Numbered from the stretch's first letter, positions 1 through 10,469 are shown. The stretch: 64,000 bases of DNA from Mesorhizobium sp. (GCF_024710845.1 NZ_JANJTZ010000028.1:62001-126000), one strand, 5' to 3'. A program made the numbers and translations. The notes: generated by a model from the sequence alone, not told the origin.

Positions 1-185
1 GTGAACATCGCCACGAGGATCAGGAAGACGATCATCGCGACGAACGCACCGAGCATGAAGATGTCGCCATGGGCGAAATTGATCATGCCGATGATGCCGT
101 AGACCATCGTGTAGCCGATCGCGATCAGCCCGTAGATAGATCCCAGCGTCAGCCCATTGATGAGCTGCTGGATAAAATATTCCAT
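1..185 (-). CDS. livH: Branched-chain amino acid ABC transporter permease LivH-type, N-terminal fragment
   Basis: Only the first 61 codons lie in the window; the gene runs off the left edge. The readable N-terminus starts MEYFIQQLINGLTLGSIYGL and continues with the LivH signature region MVYGIIGMINFAHGDIFMLG, so the family call is firm. LivH forms the inner-membrane channel of Liv-type ABC importers with LivM. The ATG is at 183-185. The rest of the transporter is outside the window. The next genes are for hydroxyproline breakdown, but nothing here shows that this transporter carries that substrate. Confidence 0.9.
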   Translation of the reverse strand, partial: MEYFIQQLINGLTLGSIYGLIAIGYTMVYGIIGMINFAHGDIFMLGAFVAMIVFLILVAMF

Positions 186-486
186 CGTTAACCGGCTCCC
201 CTGGAATGTCGCCACCCCTGGCGCATCCCTTATGTGGTTCTCTTAAGTCGTAGCCGTTCGATGCCGGAATGCAATGTCAAATTGCGACATCGAGCCTCCC
301 CGAAGGGCACTGCCTAAATTCGCGACATGAACGGTCCACGACCTGGACCAAGCCGGACGCTATCATTGGCCCATCGCAAAGTCTTTGACTTTTCGACGGA
401 TGTCACAGGCGGGATTCGCAGAATCCGTCGCGTTCAGGTTCAAGAATCACGGATTCTTGCGAGGACGGAATGCTTCGTCCAAAGTC
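186..486. other. Intergenic stretch without a gene, with a short hairpin
   Basis: About 300 bases between the livH start and the hydroxyproline epimerase stop. No convincing reading frame on either strand. An 8-bp perfect inverted repeat with a 3-base loop at 441-459 (arms CAAGAATC and GATTCTTG) lies just past the epimerase stop on the minus strand. It could aid termination but has no T-run. The promoter for the leftward livH gene presumably lies at 190-300; no clear consensus was seen. Confidence 0.5.
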
Positions 487-1488
487 TTACTTCACCACGA
501 AGCCGTGCGCGTAGGGATCGCGGTCGTCGATGAAGATCGTGTTGTAGCCGGTAGTGCGCGCCCAGCCGCCGATCGAGGGCACGATCGCCTTGCGGTTTGC
601 GACAGTCGTCTCCTTCTCGACGCGCCCCTTGAACAGCGAGCCGATGATGGACTCGTGCACGAAACCGTCGCCCTCCCTCAGCAGGCCCTTGGCGTGGCGC
701 TGCGCCATGCGGGCGGAGGTGCCTGTTCCGCACGGGCTACGGTCGATCGCCTTGTCGCCGTAGAACACGGCGTTGCGCGCGTCGGCCCCCGCGACCGTTG
801 GCGCTCCGGTCCACAGGATGTGCGACAGCCGGTTGATGCCGGGGTTTTCCGGGTGCTCGAACGTGTATTTCTCGTTCAGCGCCTTGCGCAGCAGCGGGCT
901 CCAGCCGATCAGTTCGCCGGCCGTGTGGTCGGCGATGTCGCGGAAGTTCTTCTGCGGCTCGACGATGGCGTAGAAATTGCCGCCATAGGCCACGTCGACG
1001 ACGATCTCGCCCAAGCCGGGAACGTCGGCCGTGAGCCCTTCGGCGTAGAGGAAGGACGGCACGTTGGTTATGCGCACTTCCTCGACATACTCACCTTCTT
1101 GCCGGTATTCGGCGAGCACCAGGCCGGCCGGCGTGTCGAGGCGCAGCAGGCCCGGCGTCTTCGGCTTCACCAGCCCGTGCTCGATCGCCATCGTCACCGT
1201 GCCGATCGTGCCGTGGCCGCACATCGGCAGGCAACCGGAGGTCTCGATGAACAGGATCGCGACGTCGCAATCGGGACGGGTCGGCGGATAGAGGATCGAG
1301 CCCGACATCATGTCGTGCCCGCGCGGCTCGAACATCAGCCCGGTGCGGATCCAGTCATACTCGGCCAGGAAATGCGCCCGCCGCTCCATCATGGTCGAAC
1401 CGTCCAGCAGCGGCCCGCCGCCCGCGACGAGGCGGACCGGGTTGCCGCAGGTGTGGCCGTCGATGATGTGGAACGAATGGCGGGACAT
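487..1488 (-). CDS. hypRE: 4-hydroxyproline 2-epimerase (proline racemase superfamily)
   Basis: 333 residues, the usual length. Converts trans-4-hydroxy-L-proline to cis-4-hydroxy-D-proline in the cytoplasm without cofactor. Both catalytic cysteines are visible: C90 in MCGHGTIG and C253 in DRSPCGTGTSA. The pair of cysteines separates true epimerases/racemases from the Thr-containing dehydratases. The ATG at 1486-1488 is chosen because MSRHSFHIIDGHTCGNPVR is the conserved family N-terminus; longer in-frame extensions run into the upstream gene. It lies 8 bp after the D-amino-acid dehydrogenase gene, so the two form one unit that supplies and oxidises D-hydroxyproline. Proline racemase is the main alternative. 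The symbol follows Sinorhizobium usage. Confidence 0.9.
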   Translation of the reverse strand: MSRHSFHIIDGHTCGNPVRLVAGGGPLLDGSTMMERRAHFLAEYDWIRTGLMFEPRGHDMMSGSILYPPTRPDCDVAILFIETSGCLPMCGHGTIGTVTMAIEHGLVKPKTPGLLRLDTPAGLVLAEYRQEGEYVEEVRITNVPSFLYAEGLTADVPGLGEIVVDVAYGGNFYAIVEPQKNFRDIADHTAGELIGWSPLLRKALNEKYTFEHPENPGINRLSHILWTGAPTVAGADARNAVFYGDKAIDRSPCGTGTSARMAQRHAKGLLREGDGFVHESIIGSLFKGRVEKETTVANRKAIVPSIGGWARTTGYNTIFIDDRDPYAHGFVVK

Positions 1489-1496
1489 GTCTGGTC

Positions 1497-2756
1497 TCAG
1501 AAACGTTGCGGCGAGAACGGTGAAAGGTCGATGGCGGTCGCGTTGCCTGCGACGAGGTCGTGGATGAGGCGGCCGGTAGCGGCGGCCTGCGTCAGGCCGA
1601 GATGGCCGTGGCCGAAGGCGTAGAAGACGTTGGGAGATCGGCTGGATCGGCCGATGACGGGCAGCGAATCCGGCATTGACGGGCGATAGCCCATCCACTC
1701 GCGGCCGCCCTCGGTCTTCAGGCCTGGCAGGAAGCGCCTGGCTTTCTCTAGCATCGCCTTGGAGCGCGCATAGTTGGGCGGCAGTTTCAGCCCACCGAGT
1801 TCGACCGCGCCGCCGACGCGAAGCCCGGTCGAGAGCGGCGTGATGACGAAGCCGTGGCCGGAAAAGATCAGCTGCCGCTTGACGTCGAAGGCATCGGCGG
1901 GAAGCGTCGTGTTATAGCCCCGCTCGGTTTCGAGCGGGATCCGGTCGCCGAATACGCCCGCCAGACGATGCGACCAGGCTCCGGCGGCGATGACGAGCTT
2001 CGCAGCCTTGATCTCGTGCCCGCCGGCAAGGCGGACGCGCGCCGAGCCGCCGCCTGCCGCTGCGCTGTCGACATTCGCCTGCTCGAATCGCGCGCCTTTC
2101 GCCTCGGCATGGGCCCAGATGGCCTTGCCGAGCAGTTTAGGGTCCGTGACCGTCTTCCAGCCGGGCACGAAGGTGCCTTTGACGAAACGGGGTGCGAGAC
2201 CGGGCTGGAGGCCGGCCATCTCCGCGCCCTCGACATGGCGGAAGTCGATGCCATGCGCCTCGCGAGCGGACCATCCGGGAAGCGAAGCGCGGAACTCCGA
2301 CTCGCTCTCGTAGAGCTCGAGCGACCCGTCCTCGCGCAGCATGGGTCGCGTGCCCGAGCGGTCGAGCAGCGCCATCCATTCGGCCTCGGCGAGCCGCATC
2401 AGGGACACCTGCGCCGCGATCGCCTTTTGCGGATCGGCGTGGCCGGCACGCCAGAAGCGCCATAGCCAGGGCAGGAGCTGTGGGAGATAGGAGGGGCGGA
2501 TCGCCAGCGGCCCGAGCGGGTCCGCCAGCCAGCGCGGCAGGTTCTTCATCATGCCCTTGTGGGCGAGCGGCAGAACGTCGGAGAAGGCGAGCGCCGCGGC
2601 ATTGCCCGAACTCGTCTCTTCGCAGATGCCGGTGCGGTCGATGACGAGGACCCGTTTTCCGGACTCCGCCAGGAACACGGCGGCGCAGATGCCGACGATG
2701 CCTGCGCCGACGATCACGATGTCGGCGTCGGTCTCTGCGAAGCGTGGGGTGGGCAT
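1497..2756 (-). CDS. hypO: FAD-dependent D-amino-acid dehydrogenase, probably D-hydroxyproline dehydrogenase
   Basis: 419 residues, DadA/DAO superfamily. The N-terminal Rossmann motif VGAGIVGICAAVFLAESGKR (about residues 16-35) binds FAD, and a typical DadA C-terminus with GHGHLGLTQAAATGRLIHDL follows. It would oxidise cis-4-hydroxy-D-proline to the pyrroline carboxylate and pass electrons to the respiratory chain. Substrate is inferred from the adjacent epimerase, translated from the same transcript after an 8-bp gap. The later enzymes of the pathway (deaminase, ketoglutarate semialdehyde dehydrogenase) are not in the window. A general D-amino-acid dehydrogenase (DadA) is the alternative. 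Confidence 0.8.
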   Translation of the reverse strand: MPTPRFAETDADIVIVGAGIVGICAAVFLAESGKRVLVIDRTGICEETSSGNAAALAFSDVLPLAHKGMMKNLPRWLADPLGPLAIRPSYLPQLLPWLWRFWRAGHADPQKAIAAQVSLMRLAEAEWMALLDRSGTRPMLREDGSLELYESESEFRASLPGWSAREAHGIDFRHVEGAEMAGLQPGLAPRFVKGTFVPGWKTVTDPKLLGKAIWAHAEAKGARFEQANVDSAAAGGGSARVRLAGGHEIKAAKLVIAAGAWSHRLAGVFGDRIPLETERGYNTTLPADAFDVKRQLIFSGHGFVITPLSTGLRVGGAVELGGLKLPPNYARSKAMLEKARRFLPGLKTEGGREWMGYRPSMPDSLPVIGRSSRSPNVFYAFGHGHLGLTQAAATGRLIHDLVAGNATAIDLSPFSPQRF

Positions 2757-2777
2757 GATCGAAATCTGTGGAGTGAA

Positions 2778-2798
2778 AAGGGGCCGCGAGGCCCCCTT
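2778..2798 (-). terminator. Rho-independent terminator after the aldolase gene
   Basis: On the minus strand a GC hairpin (GGGGGCC, loop TCGC, GGCCCC) is followed at once by TTTTC. It lies about 60 bp past the fda stop and just upstream of the hydroxyproline unit, so it separates the two transcripts. Confidence 0.75.
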
Positions 2799-2859
2799 AG
2801 CACCGCCGTCCGGCGGACGCGACGAAAATCACGTATCCCCGCCGGCCCGGGCTGGCCGC

Positions 2860-3750
2860 TTACCTGGCGCGGGAGGCTTCAAAGATGCTGTCGATCGCCG
2901 ACGCCAGCGCGGCGTTGAATTCGGCGTCGCTCTGCTTCGCTGACAGGCCTTCGGTCAGGGCGCGAGAAAAACTGGCGATCACGCCGTCGTTCTGCATGAG
3001 CTTCGCATTCGCCTCGTCGCGGGAATAGCCGCCGGACAACGCCACCACGCGCATGACCTTCGGATGGTCGACCAGCGGCTTGTAGAGGTTCGCCTTCGTC
3101 GGCAGCGTCAGCTTCAGCATGACCTTCTGGCCGGCCGGCAATTGGTCGAGATGCTTGAGGATTTCCGCAAGCAGGATATCCTCCGCTTCCGCCTTGTCGG
3201 GGATCGAGATTGTGACTTCCGGCTCGATGATCGGCACGAGGCCGTGCGCCAGCACCTGCTTGCCGACCTCGAACTGCTGGGCGACCACGGCGGCGATCCC
3301 CTTCGGGTTCGCCGCGTCGATCACCGAGCGCTCCTTCGTGCCGAAGATCCCCTTGGCGACCGCGCGCTTCAGGAGCGCGTCGAGGTCCGGCATCGGCTTC
3401 ATCAACTGGACACCGTCCGCCGCAGCGGCGAGACCCTTGTCGATCTTGAGGAAGGGCACCACACCGCGCTTCTCCCACAGATACTGCGCGGTCGGCGTGC
3501 CGTCGATGTCGCGGTCCATGGTCTGCTCGAACAGGATCGCGCCCATCACCTTGTCGCCGGTGAAGGCAGGCGACTTGATGATCCGCGTGCGCATCTGATG
3601 GATGAGGTCGAACATCTCCGCGTCATTCGACCAGGCGCCTTCCGCGATGCCGTAGAGCTTGAGCGCCTTCGGCGTGGAGCCGCCCGACTGGTCGAGCGCT
3701 GCAATGAAGCCGTCCTTGTTCGCGGCCTGCGCGGCCATTTGCTTGTTCAT
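2860..3750 (-). CDS. fda: Fructose-bisphosphate aldolase, class I
   Basis: 296 residues, the length of the bacterial class I (Schiff-base) Fda type. Cleaves fructose 1,6-bisphosphate to DHAP and glyceraldehyde 3-phosphate, or the reverse in gluconeogenesis. Family features seen: the N-terminal [14 protein letters not shown], the IIEPEV strand and [11 protein letters not shown]. The ATG at 3748-3750 (MNKQMAAQ) is preceded by GGAG at a good distance; an upstream in-frame extension lacks a ribosome site. It follows pgk with a gap of about 130 bp and ends in a strong terminator. It is the last member of the tkt-gap-pgk-fda block. Confidence 0.93.
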   Translation of the reverse strand: MNKQMAAQAANKDGFIAALDQSGGSTPKALKLYGIAEGAWSNDAEMFDLIHQMRTRIIKSPAFTGDKVMGAILFEQTMDRDIDGTPTAQYLWEKRGVVPFLKIDKGLAAAADGVQLMKPMPDLDALLKRAVAKGIFGTKERSVIDAANPKGIAAVVAQQFEVGKQVLAHGLVPIIEPEVTISIPDKAEAEDILLAEILKHLDQLPAGQKVMLKLTLPTKANLYKPLVDHPKVMRVVALSGGYSRDEANAKLMQNDGVIASFSRALTEGLSAKQSDAEFNAALASAIDSIFEASRAR

Positions 3751-3879
3751 CTCGTTCTCCGACTGTCGACCGATTTCCGTTTGTTTGCGCGCGCTTAGCA
3801 GAAGTCCATACAAGACGGAATGGCGTGCGGACGGCTCAATCGATTGAAAGATCGGGCTTAGCCGAGATGGTTGACGCTC

Positions 3880-5076
3880 CTATGCCTTCAGCGCCTCGAC
3901 GCCCGGCAGAGCCTTTCCTTCCATCCATTCGAGGAAGGCGCCGCCGGCGGTGGAGACATAGGTGAAGTCGTCGGCCACGCCCGCCTGGTTGAGAGCCGCG
4001 ACCGTGTCGCCGCCGCCGGCCACCGATACAAGCTTGCCGGCCTTCGTGCGGGCGGCCGCATGCTTCGCCGCAGTGACGGTCGCCGTATCGAAAGGCTCGA
4101 TCTCGAAAGCGCCGAGCGGGCCGTTCCAAACCAGCGTCGCGGCGCGGTCGATCCAGTCGTTGATTGCCTGGATGGTCTTCGGCCCGACGTCGAGGATCAT
4201 CGCATCGGCAGGCACAGCGGCGACGTCCACCACTTCGTTGGCCGCGCCCGCCTTGAACTCGCGCGCGATGACGCCGTCGACCGGCAGGACGATGGCGCAG
4301 CCGGCGGTCGCCGCCTCGATCATGATCTGCTTGGCGGTCGCGGCGAGATCGTGCTCGCACAGCGACTTGCCGACGTCGGTGCCGCGCGCGGCGAGGAACG
4401 TGTTGGCCATGCCGCCGCCGATCACCAGCGCGTCGACCTTGGTGACGAGGTTCATCAGGAGGTCAATTTTGGTCGAGACCTTGGCCCCGCCGACGATGGC
4501 GACGACCGGGCGCACCGGCTTGCCGAGGCCCTTTTCCAACGCCGACAGCTCTTCCTCCATCGTGCGGCCGGCGAAGGCCGGCAGCAGCTTGGCGATGCCC
4601 TCGGTCGAGGCATGCGCCCGGTGGGCCGCCGAGAACGCGTCGTTGACGTAGAGATCGCCATTGGCGGCAAGCGCCTTGGCGAAGTCGGGATCGTTCTTCT
4701 CCTCGCCCTTGTGGAAACGGGTGTTCTCCAGGAGCAGGATCCCCCCGTCCTTCAGGTTCGCGACGGCCTTGGCCGCCGCCTCGCCGACGCAGTCGGAGCC
4801 GAAGGCGACGTCGCGGCCGAGAACCGTTGCCGTCGCCCGGGCGATGGGTTCGAGCGACTGCGCCGGGTCCGGCGCGCCCTTCGGCCGGCCGAAATGGGCG
4901 AGCAGCACAACCTTGGCTCCTTTGTCGGAAAGCTCGAGGATCGTCGGCGCAACGCGCTCGATGCGGGTGGCGTCGCTGACTTCGCCGTCCTGTACCGGCA
5001 CGTTGAGGTCGACGCGCACCAGCACGCGCTTGCCCTTCACCTCGCCGATGTCGTCAAGCGTCCTGAACGCGGTCAT
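3880..5076 (-). CDS. pgk: Phosphoglycerate kinase
   Basis: 398 residues. Transfers phosphate between 1,3-bisphosphoglycerate and ADP. The N-terminal substrate-binding stretch [24 protein letters not shown], the hinge region with [13 protein letters not shown] and the C-terminal [15 protein letters not shown] are all present. The ATG at 5074-5076 is preferred over one four codons upstream, because GGAGG falls just before it and overlaps the upstream codons. It sits between the antiporter gene and fda in a conserved central-carbon cluster. Confidence 0.96.
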   Translation of the reverse strand: MTAFRTLDDIGEVKGKRVLVRVDLNVPVQDGEVSDATRIERVAPTILELSDKGAKVVLLAHFGRPKGAPDPAQSLEPIARATATVLGRDVAFGSDCVGEAAAKAVANLKDGGILLLENTRFHKGEEKNDPDFAKALAANGDLYVNDAFSAAHRAHASTEGIAKLLPAFAGRTMEEELSALEKGLGKPVRPVVAIVGGAKVSTKIDLLMNLVTKVDALVIGGGMANTFLAARGTDVGKSLCEHDLAATAKQIMIEAATAGCAIVLPVDGVIAREFKAGAANEVVDVAAVPADAMILDVGPKTIQAINDWIDRAATLVWNGPLGAFEIEPFDTATVTAAKHAAARTKAGKLVSVAGGGDTVAALNQAGVADDFTYVSTAGGAFLEWMEGKALPGVEALKA

Positions 5077-5163
5077 CACACCCTCCATGCCTTCCGGCGC
5101 CTGACGCCGGCCAAATCGCGCAGGACCATACAGCCGGCCCCTGAGAGCGCAAGATGGCGCGGC

Positions 5164-7014
5164 TCAGGCCGCGTCGGGCGGGGCCGGTTCGTCCGGCGTT
5201 TTCGCCGGTTTCGCGCGCATTCGCCGCACGAAGCGCGCGAGCCGGTCGCGGATCTCGCCGGCGGTCAGCAGCAACGGCATCGACGGCGCCAGCTCCTGTG
5301 GTTCGAGCGACAGACCGACGGAGTCGATCTCGCCCTTGGCGTCGGTATCGCGCACGATCAGCTCGATCGGGCCGAGTTGCACCCGGTCGGCATATTCCGC
5401 ATGGCCGCCGAGCCGCGCCAGCATCAGCTTCGCGATGGTGAGATCCGCCTCGCCCTCGCGCAGCTCCGCGCCGTAGGCGGCGCTGATCTCGCTGGCCAGA
5501 TGATCGGGGTCGACGGTGAAGGCGCCGAAGAACTCCTCGTCGTCGGCGGCCAGCGACACCTTGGTGGCGAACAGCCGGTCGAGCAGACGCGGATAGCGGT
5601 CGGAGACGAAGATGTAGACGAGGTCGTCGGCCAGCAGGCGTCCGGCGTCCTGCGGCTTGAGCGAACGGCCTTCGCGGATGACCAGCGACGGCCGCGCCCA
5701 GCGCGGGATACGGCCGCCGCGCGCCACCGGACTACCCCGTGCGACGCGATAGGCGAGCAGCTCATGATGCGCCGAACCCGGCAGCTCCAGCTCGACCTTG
5801 TCGAGCGGGCCGCTGCGCGGCGGGATGATCAGCCCGAGCCGCCGCGCCACCGGCCCGATCGTCCAGCCCTGCACCAAGAGCGACACGAGCACGACGATGA
5901 AGGCGATGTTGAACAGTAGGCGGCCGTTCTCCAGCCCACCGATGATGGGCGCCAGCGCAAGCAGGATCGACACGGCGCCGCGCAGGCCGACCCAGGAGAT
6001 GAACGCCGTCTCGGCCCGCGCGAAGCGGAAGGGCAACAGGCAGAGCGACACCGCGACGGGCCGCGCGATGAAAATGAGGAACAGCGACAGCGCGATCGCG
6101 ACGGGCAGGATCGAGATGAACTGCGACGGAGTGGCGAAGAGGCCGAGCACCAGGAACATGATGATCTGGGCGAGCCAGGAGATGCCGTCCTGGAAGCGCT
6201 TGAGCGTCGCGGTGGAGCGCATGCCCGAGTTTCCGGCGACGAGACCCGCCGTGTAGACCGCGACGAAGCCGGAGCCGTGCACCGCGCCGGTTATCCCGAA
6301 CAACACCAGCGCGACGGTGATGACGAAGATCGGCAGAAGGCCGGGATCCAGCTTCAGCCGGTTGACGAACATCACAATGAGGCGGCCGCCGAGCAGCCCG
6401 GCGAACACGCCGACGCCCATTTCGCGCAGAAAGCCGAGAACGATGCCGATGGCCAGTTCGCCCGGCTCAACGGCCGCGCCGGCGCTGATCAGCTCGACGA
6501 AGGCGATGGTCAGGAAGATCGCGATCGGATCGTTGGAGCCGGATTCGATTTCCAGCGTGTTGCGGACGCGTTCGCGGATGTGGAGATTGCCGGCGCGCAG
6601 CAGGAAGAACACCGCGGCGGCGTCTGTGGAGGCTACGATCGAGCCGAGCAGGAAGGATTCCAGCCAGTCGAAATCGGTGATCGCAAACGCGAAGGCGCCG
6701 AAAAAGCCAGCTGTCAGGATCACGCCGATCGTCGCCAGCGAAAGTGCCGGTGGAGCGGCCAGCCTCAGCGACGACAAGGCCGTGCCGAAGCCGGAATCGA
6801 ACAGGATCACCGCCAGCGCGATCGAGCCGATGAAGTAGGAGGCGGAGGCGTTGTCGAAAGGGATACCAAGCCCGTCCTGTCCCGCAAGCAGGCCGATGCC
6901 GAGGAAGAGCAGCAGCAGGGGCGCGCCGAAGCGGAAGGCGATCAGGCTCGAGAATGCCGCGGCGAGAACCATCGCGGTTCCGGCAAGCGTAACGAGATAG
7001 ACCCCTTCGAACAT
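5164..7014 (-). CDS. Potassium/proton antiporter, CPA1 family (NhaP2/CvrA type)
   Basis: 616 residues. The N-terminal two thirds hold about a dozen membrane helices of a Na+/H+ exchanger domain, with the GIGLLAGQDGLG, VILFDSGFGT and IVASTDAAAVFFLL segments and the conserved SGSNDP motif. The cytoplasmic tail looks like a TrkA-C-type regulatory domain (around residues 405-490), followed by a further ligand-binding-like region. Members exchange K+ (or Na+) for protons at the inner membrane. It lies between gap and pgk on the same strand, but a strong terminator follows gap, so it probably has its own promoter. Confidence 0.87.
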   Translation of the reverse strand: MFEGVYLVTLAGTAMVLAAAFSSLIAFRFGAPLLLLFLGIGLLAGQDGLGIPFDNASASYFIGSIALAVILFDSGFGTALSSLRLAAPPALSLATIGVILTAGFFGAFAFAITDFDWLESFLLGSIVASTDAAAVFFLLRAGNLHIRERVRNTLEIESGSNDPIAIFLTIAFVELISAGAAVEPGELAIGIVLGFLREMGVGVFAGLLGGRLIVMFVNRLKLDPGLLPIFVITVALVLFGITGAVHGSGFVAVYTAGLVAGNSGMRSTATLKRFQDGISWLAQIIMFLVLGLFATPSQFISILPVAIALSLFLIFIARPVAVSLCLLPFRFARAETAFISWVGLRGAVSILLALAPIIGGLENGRLLFNIAFIVVLVSLLVQGWTIGPVARRLGLIIPPRSGPLDKVELELPGSAHHELLAYRVARGSPVARGGRIPRWARPSLVIREGRSLKPQDAGRLLADDLVYIFVSDRYPRLLDRLFATKVSLAADDEEFFGAFTVDPDHLASEISAAYGAELREGEADLTIAKLMLARLGGHAEYADRVQLGPIELIVRDTDAKGEIDSVGLSLEPQELAPSMPLLLTAGEIRDRLARFVRRMRAKPAKTPDEPAPPDAA

Positions 7015-7132
7015 TCGTCCCCCGACCTTGTCTATTCCTCCTCATAAGATAGTGCGGCGAAGAGAAGGCGCAGCGGAAACAAATGCATGGCAGGGTTGAT
7101 ATTTTCCCGCGAACCGGTGTCCGGAACGAAAA

Positions 7133-7154
7133 ATGCCCGGCCGGAGCCGGGCAT
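7133..7154 (-). terminator. Rho-independent terminator after gap
   Basis: Perfect 9-bp inverted repeat (ATGCCCGGC and GCCGGGCAT, 4-base loop). On the minus strand it is followed by TTTTC. It lies about 24 bp past the gap stop codon. Confidence 0.9.
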
Positions 7155-7177
7155 CTGGAATGAGAGGGAACTCCGCG

Positions 7178-8188
7178 TCAGCCGATCAGTTTGCCGAGCG
7201 CGACGGCGGTGTCGCCCATGCGGTTCGAGAAGCCCCACTCGTTGTCGTACCAGGACAGGACCGAGACGAAGTTGCCGTCCATGACCTTGGTCTGGTCGAG
7301 CGCGACCGTCGAGGAATGCGGATCGTGGTTGAAGTCGATCGAGACGTTCGGGTGGTGCGTCACGCCGAGGATGCCCTTCAGGCGGCCGTTCGAGGCGGCG
7401 ATCAGCACTTCGTTGACCTCCTGCACGGTGGTCGCGCGCTTGGAGATGAACTTGAGGTCGACCAGCGACACGTTCGGCGTCGGCACGCGCACCGAGATGC
7501 CGTCGAGGCGACCCTTGAGTTCGGGCAGGACGAGGCCGACGGCCTTGGCCGCGCCCGTCGAGGTCGGGATCTGCGACAGCGCCGCCGCGCGGGCGCGGTA
7601 GAGGTCCTTGTGCATCGTATCCAGCGTCGGCTGGTCGCCGGTGTAGGAATGGATGGTGGTCATCATTCCCTTCTCGATGCCGATCGCGTCGTTCAGCACC
7701 TGGGCGACCGGCGCCAGGCAGTTGGTCGTGCACGACGCGTTCGAGATGACCATGTGGTCCTTCGTCAGCTTGTCGTGGTTGACGCCGTAGACGACGGTCA
7801 GGTCGGCGCCGTCGGACGGGGCCGAGACGATGACGCGCTTGGCGCCGGCCGTCAGGTGCATCGCCGCCTTGTCGCGGGCGGTGAAGATGCCGGTGCATTC
7901 GAGTGCGATGTCGATGCCGAGTTCCTTCCACGGCAGCTGCGTCGGATCCTTGACGGCGAGAACCTTGAACGAGTCGGTGCCGATCGAGATCGTGTCGCCC
8001 TCGACCTTGACCTCGCCCGGGAAGCGGCCGTGCACGCTGTCGAAGCGCAGCAGGTGCGCATTGGTCTCGACCGGGCCGAGATCGTTCACGGCGACGACGT
8101 CGATGTCCTTGCGGCCCGATTCATAGATGGCGCGGACGATGTTGCGGCCGATCCGGCCAAATCCGTTGACTGCTACCCTGACGGTCAT
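7178..8188 (-). CDS. gap: Glyceraldehyde-3-phosphate dehydrogenase, type I
   Basis: 336 residues. NAD(P)-binding N-terminus [20 protein letters not shown], catalytic cysteine C153 in [12 protein letters not shown], and the C-terminal [13 protein letters not shown] segment are intact. Oxidises glyceraldehyde 3-phosphate to 1,3-bisphosphoglycerate or works in reverse during gluconeogenesis. Follows tkt by about 50 bp on the same strand, so the two are probably co-transcribed, and ends at a strong terminator. Confidence 0.97.
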   Translation of the reverse strand: MTVRVAVNGFGRIGRNIVRAIYESGRKDIDVVAVNDLGPVETNAHLLRFDSVHGRFPGEVKVEGDTISIGTDSFKVLAVKDPTQLPWKELGIDIALECTGIFTARDKAAMHLTAGAKRVIVSAPSDGADLTVVYGVNHDKLTKDHMVISNASCTTNCLAPVAQVLNDAIGIEKGMMTTIHSYTGDQPTLDTMHKDLYRARAAALSQIPTSTGAAKAVGLVLPELKGRLDGISVRVPTPNVSLVDLKFISKRATTVQEVNEVLIAASNGRLKGILGVTHHPNVSIDFNHDPHSSTVALDQTKVMDGNFVSVLSWYDNEWGFSNRMGDTAVALGKLIG

Positions 8189-8239
8189 GTTCGATCTCCG
8201 ATAGTGCGGGAGGAAAGGCGGGCTCGCGCGTCCGCCTGA

Positions 8240-10234
8240 TTACTTGGTGGGATGGAGAAGCTTCTCCGCGGCAGCGGCGGCTGCGTCAGCCGTGATGCCG
8301 AAATGCTCGTAGAGCTTCTCGTAGGGGCCGCTGGCGCCGAAGCCGTGCATGCCGATGAAGATACCCTCGCGGCCGATGAAACGGTCCCAGCCCTGGCGGA
8401 TGCCGGCCTCGATGGCGATGTTCACCTTCGACTTGCCGATGATCGCCGCCTGGTAGTCCTTGCTCTGCTGCTCGAACAGCTCGAAGCAGGGAACCGACAC
8501 CACGCGGGTCGGATGGCCGTGAGCCTCGAGCTTGCCCCGGGCGGCGAGCGCGATTTCGATCTCGGAGCCGGTGGCGAAGATGGTGGCGACCGCATCGTCC
8601 GATGCCCTTGCGAGCTCATAGGCGCCGCGGGCGCAGAGATTCTCCTCGCTGTATTCGGTGCGTACCGCCGGCAGGTTCTGCCGGGTCAGCGCGATCGTCG
8701 AGGGCGCGGTGCGCGAGTTGAGCGCAATCTCCCAGCACTCAGCGCTCTCCATCGCGTCGGCCGGGCGGAAGACGAGATGGTTGGGGATGGCGCGCAGTGC
8801 GGCCAAGTGCTCGACCGGCTGGTGGGTCGGGCCGTCCTCGCCGAGGCCGATGGAATCGTGCGTCATGACGAAGACGACCCGCTGGTGCATCAGCGAGGCG
8901 AGCCGCATGGCCGGACGGGCATAGTCGGAGAACACGAGGAACGTGCCGGAATAGGGGATCAGGCCGCCGTGCAGCGCCATGCCGTTCATGGCGGCGGCCA
9001 TGCCGTGTTCGCGGATGCCGTAATAGACGTAGCGGCCGGAAAAGTCGGTCGGCGTGATCGGCTTGGTCTGGCTGGTCTTGGTGTTGTTCGAGCCGGTCAG
9101 GTCGGCCGAGCCGCCGATCGTCTCGGGCACGGCGCCGTTGACGATCTCCAGCGCCATTTCCGACGACTTGCGGGTCGCGACCTTGGGCTTGTCGGCGGCG
9201 AGCTTCTGCTTGTAGGCGGCCATCGCCGGCTCGAAGCCGCCCGGCAGGTCGCCGCGCATGCGACGCTCGAACTCGCCGCGGATATCCGTATCGGCCTTGG
9301 CGAGACGAGCCTCCCATTCCTTGCGCTTCTTGACCGAGCGCAGCCCCGCCAGCCGCCAGGCGTCGAGGATGTCGGACGGCACCTCGAACGGCGCCGACGT
9401 CCAGCCGAGCGCCTTGCGGGTCGCGGCGATCTCGTCCTTGCCGAGCGGCGAGCCATGCGCCTTGTTGGTGCCTGCCTTGGTGGGCGCGCCGAAGCCGATG
9501 GTCGTCTTGCAAGCGATCAGGCTCGGGCGGTTATCGCCGCGCGCGGCCTCGATGGCCTGCGCGATCGCGTCCGGGTCGTGGCCGTCGCAGGAGATGGTGT
9601 GCCAGCCGGACGCCGCGAAGCGCTCGAGCTGGTTGGTCGAATCCGACAGCGAGACCGCCCCGTCGATCGATATGTTGTTGTTGTCCCAGAAGACGACCAG
9701 CTTGCCGAGCTTGAGGTGGCCGGCAAACGCGATGGCCTCCTGGCTGATGCCCTCCATCAGGCAGCCGTCGCCGGCCAGAACGTAGGTCCAGTGGTCGACG
9801 AGATCGTTACCGAACGAGGCGTTGAGGATCCTCTCCGCGAGCGCCATGCCGACCGAATTGCCGAGGCCCTGGCCGAGCGGGCCGGTGGTGGTCTCGATGC
9901 CAGCGGCGTGGCCGTATTCCGGATGGCCGGCAGTCTTCGAGCCGATCTGGCGGAAGTTCTTGATTTCGTCGAGCGTGATGTCCTCGTAGCCGGTCAGGTA
10001 GAGCAGCGAATAGAGCAGCATCGAGCCGTGGCCGGCCGACAGCACGAAGCGGTCGCGGTCGGGCCAGTGCGGGTTGGCCGGGTCGAAGGTCAGGTATTTC
10101 GTGAACAGCACGGTGGCGATGTCGGCCGCGCCCATCGGCAGGCCGGGATGGCCGGAATTGGCCTTCTCGACAGCGTCCATCGACAGGAAGCGGATCGCGT
10201 TCGCCATCCGGTCATGCTTTTCACGTGACGTCAT
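8240..10234 (-). CDS. tkt: Transketolase
   Basis: 664 residues. Thiamine-diphosphate enzyme of the pentose phosphate pathway that moves two-carbon units between sugar phosphates. Seen: N-terminal [20 protein letters not shown] with the catalytic histidine region, the ThDP motif [15 protein letters not shown] ending at the NN pair in [11 protein letters not shown], and [13 protein letters not shown] of the Pyr domain. The ATG at 10232-10234 has GAGG five bases upstream; an earlier in-frame start has no such site. It heads the tkt-gap pair and faces away from the DUF4164-zapA genes. Confidence 0.96.
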   Translation of the reverse strand: MTSREKHDRMANAIRFLSMDAVEKANSGHPGLPMGAADIATVLFTKYLTFDPANPHWPDRDRFVLSAGHGSMLLYSLLYLTGYEDITLDEIKNFRQIGSKTAGHPEYGHAAGIETTTGPLGQGLGNSVGMALAERILNASFGNDLVDHWTYVLAGDGCLMEGISQEAIAFAGHLKLGKLVVFWDNNNISIDGAVSLSDSTNQLERFAASGWHTISCDGHDPDAIAQAIEAARGDNRPSLIACKTTIGFGAPTKAGTNKAHGSPLGKDEIAATRKALGWTSAPFEVPSDILDAWRLAGLRSVKKRKEWEARLAKADTDIRGEFERRMRGDLPGGFEPAMAAYKQKLAADKPKVATRKSSEMALEIVNGAVPETIGGSADLTGSNNTKTSQTKPITPTDFSGRYVYYGIREHGMAAAMNGMALHGGLIPYSGTFLVFSDYARPAMRLASLMHQRVVFVMTHDSIGLGEDGPTHQPVEHLAALRAIPNHLVFRPADAMESAECWEIALNSRTAPSTIALTRQNLPAVRTEYSEENLCARGAYELARASDDAVATIFATGSEIEIALAARGKLEAHGHPTRVVSVPCFELFEQQSKDYQAAIIGKSKVNIAIEAGIRQGWDRFIGREGIFIGMHGFGASGPYEKLYEHFGITADAAAAAAEKLLHPTK

Positions 10235-10469
10235 CTTGTACCTCGAGCCCTTGGAGGCCAGGAGCGGACGCGCATCGGCCGCATCCCCCCGGAAAATGCG
10301 AGGGACACATAGCAGGTGCCCGACACCTGTCAACGCGCGGAGCGCTCGGATAGCAGGGGAAAGCCGGCGGGCTTTGTTGACGCCCGCTTCGCCCGACGCC
10401 TAAGCTTGACAGGATAATTCGTTCGAATAATGCGCGATTCGCGCGTCGGGACGGGTGGAACGCTCAACA

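Noticed and set aside
441-459. Rho-independent terminator after the hydroxyproline epimerase
   Set aside because: The hairpin is short (8 bp, AT-rich for this genome) and has no T-run on the minus strand; kept only as a note in the intergenic entry.
3871-5919. A 682-codon open frame on the plus strand across pgk and the antiporter
   Set aside because: Antisense shadow of two clear genes, low-complexity translation, no ribosome site.
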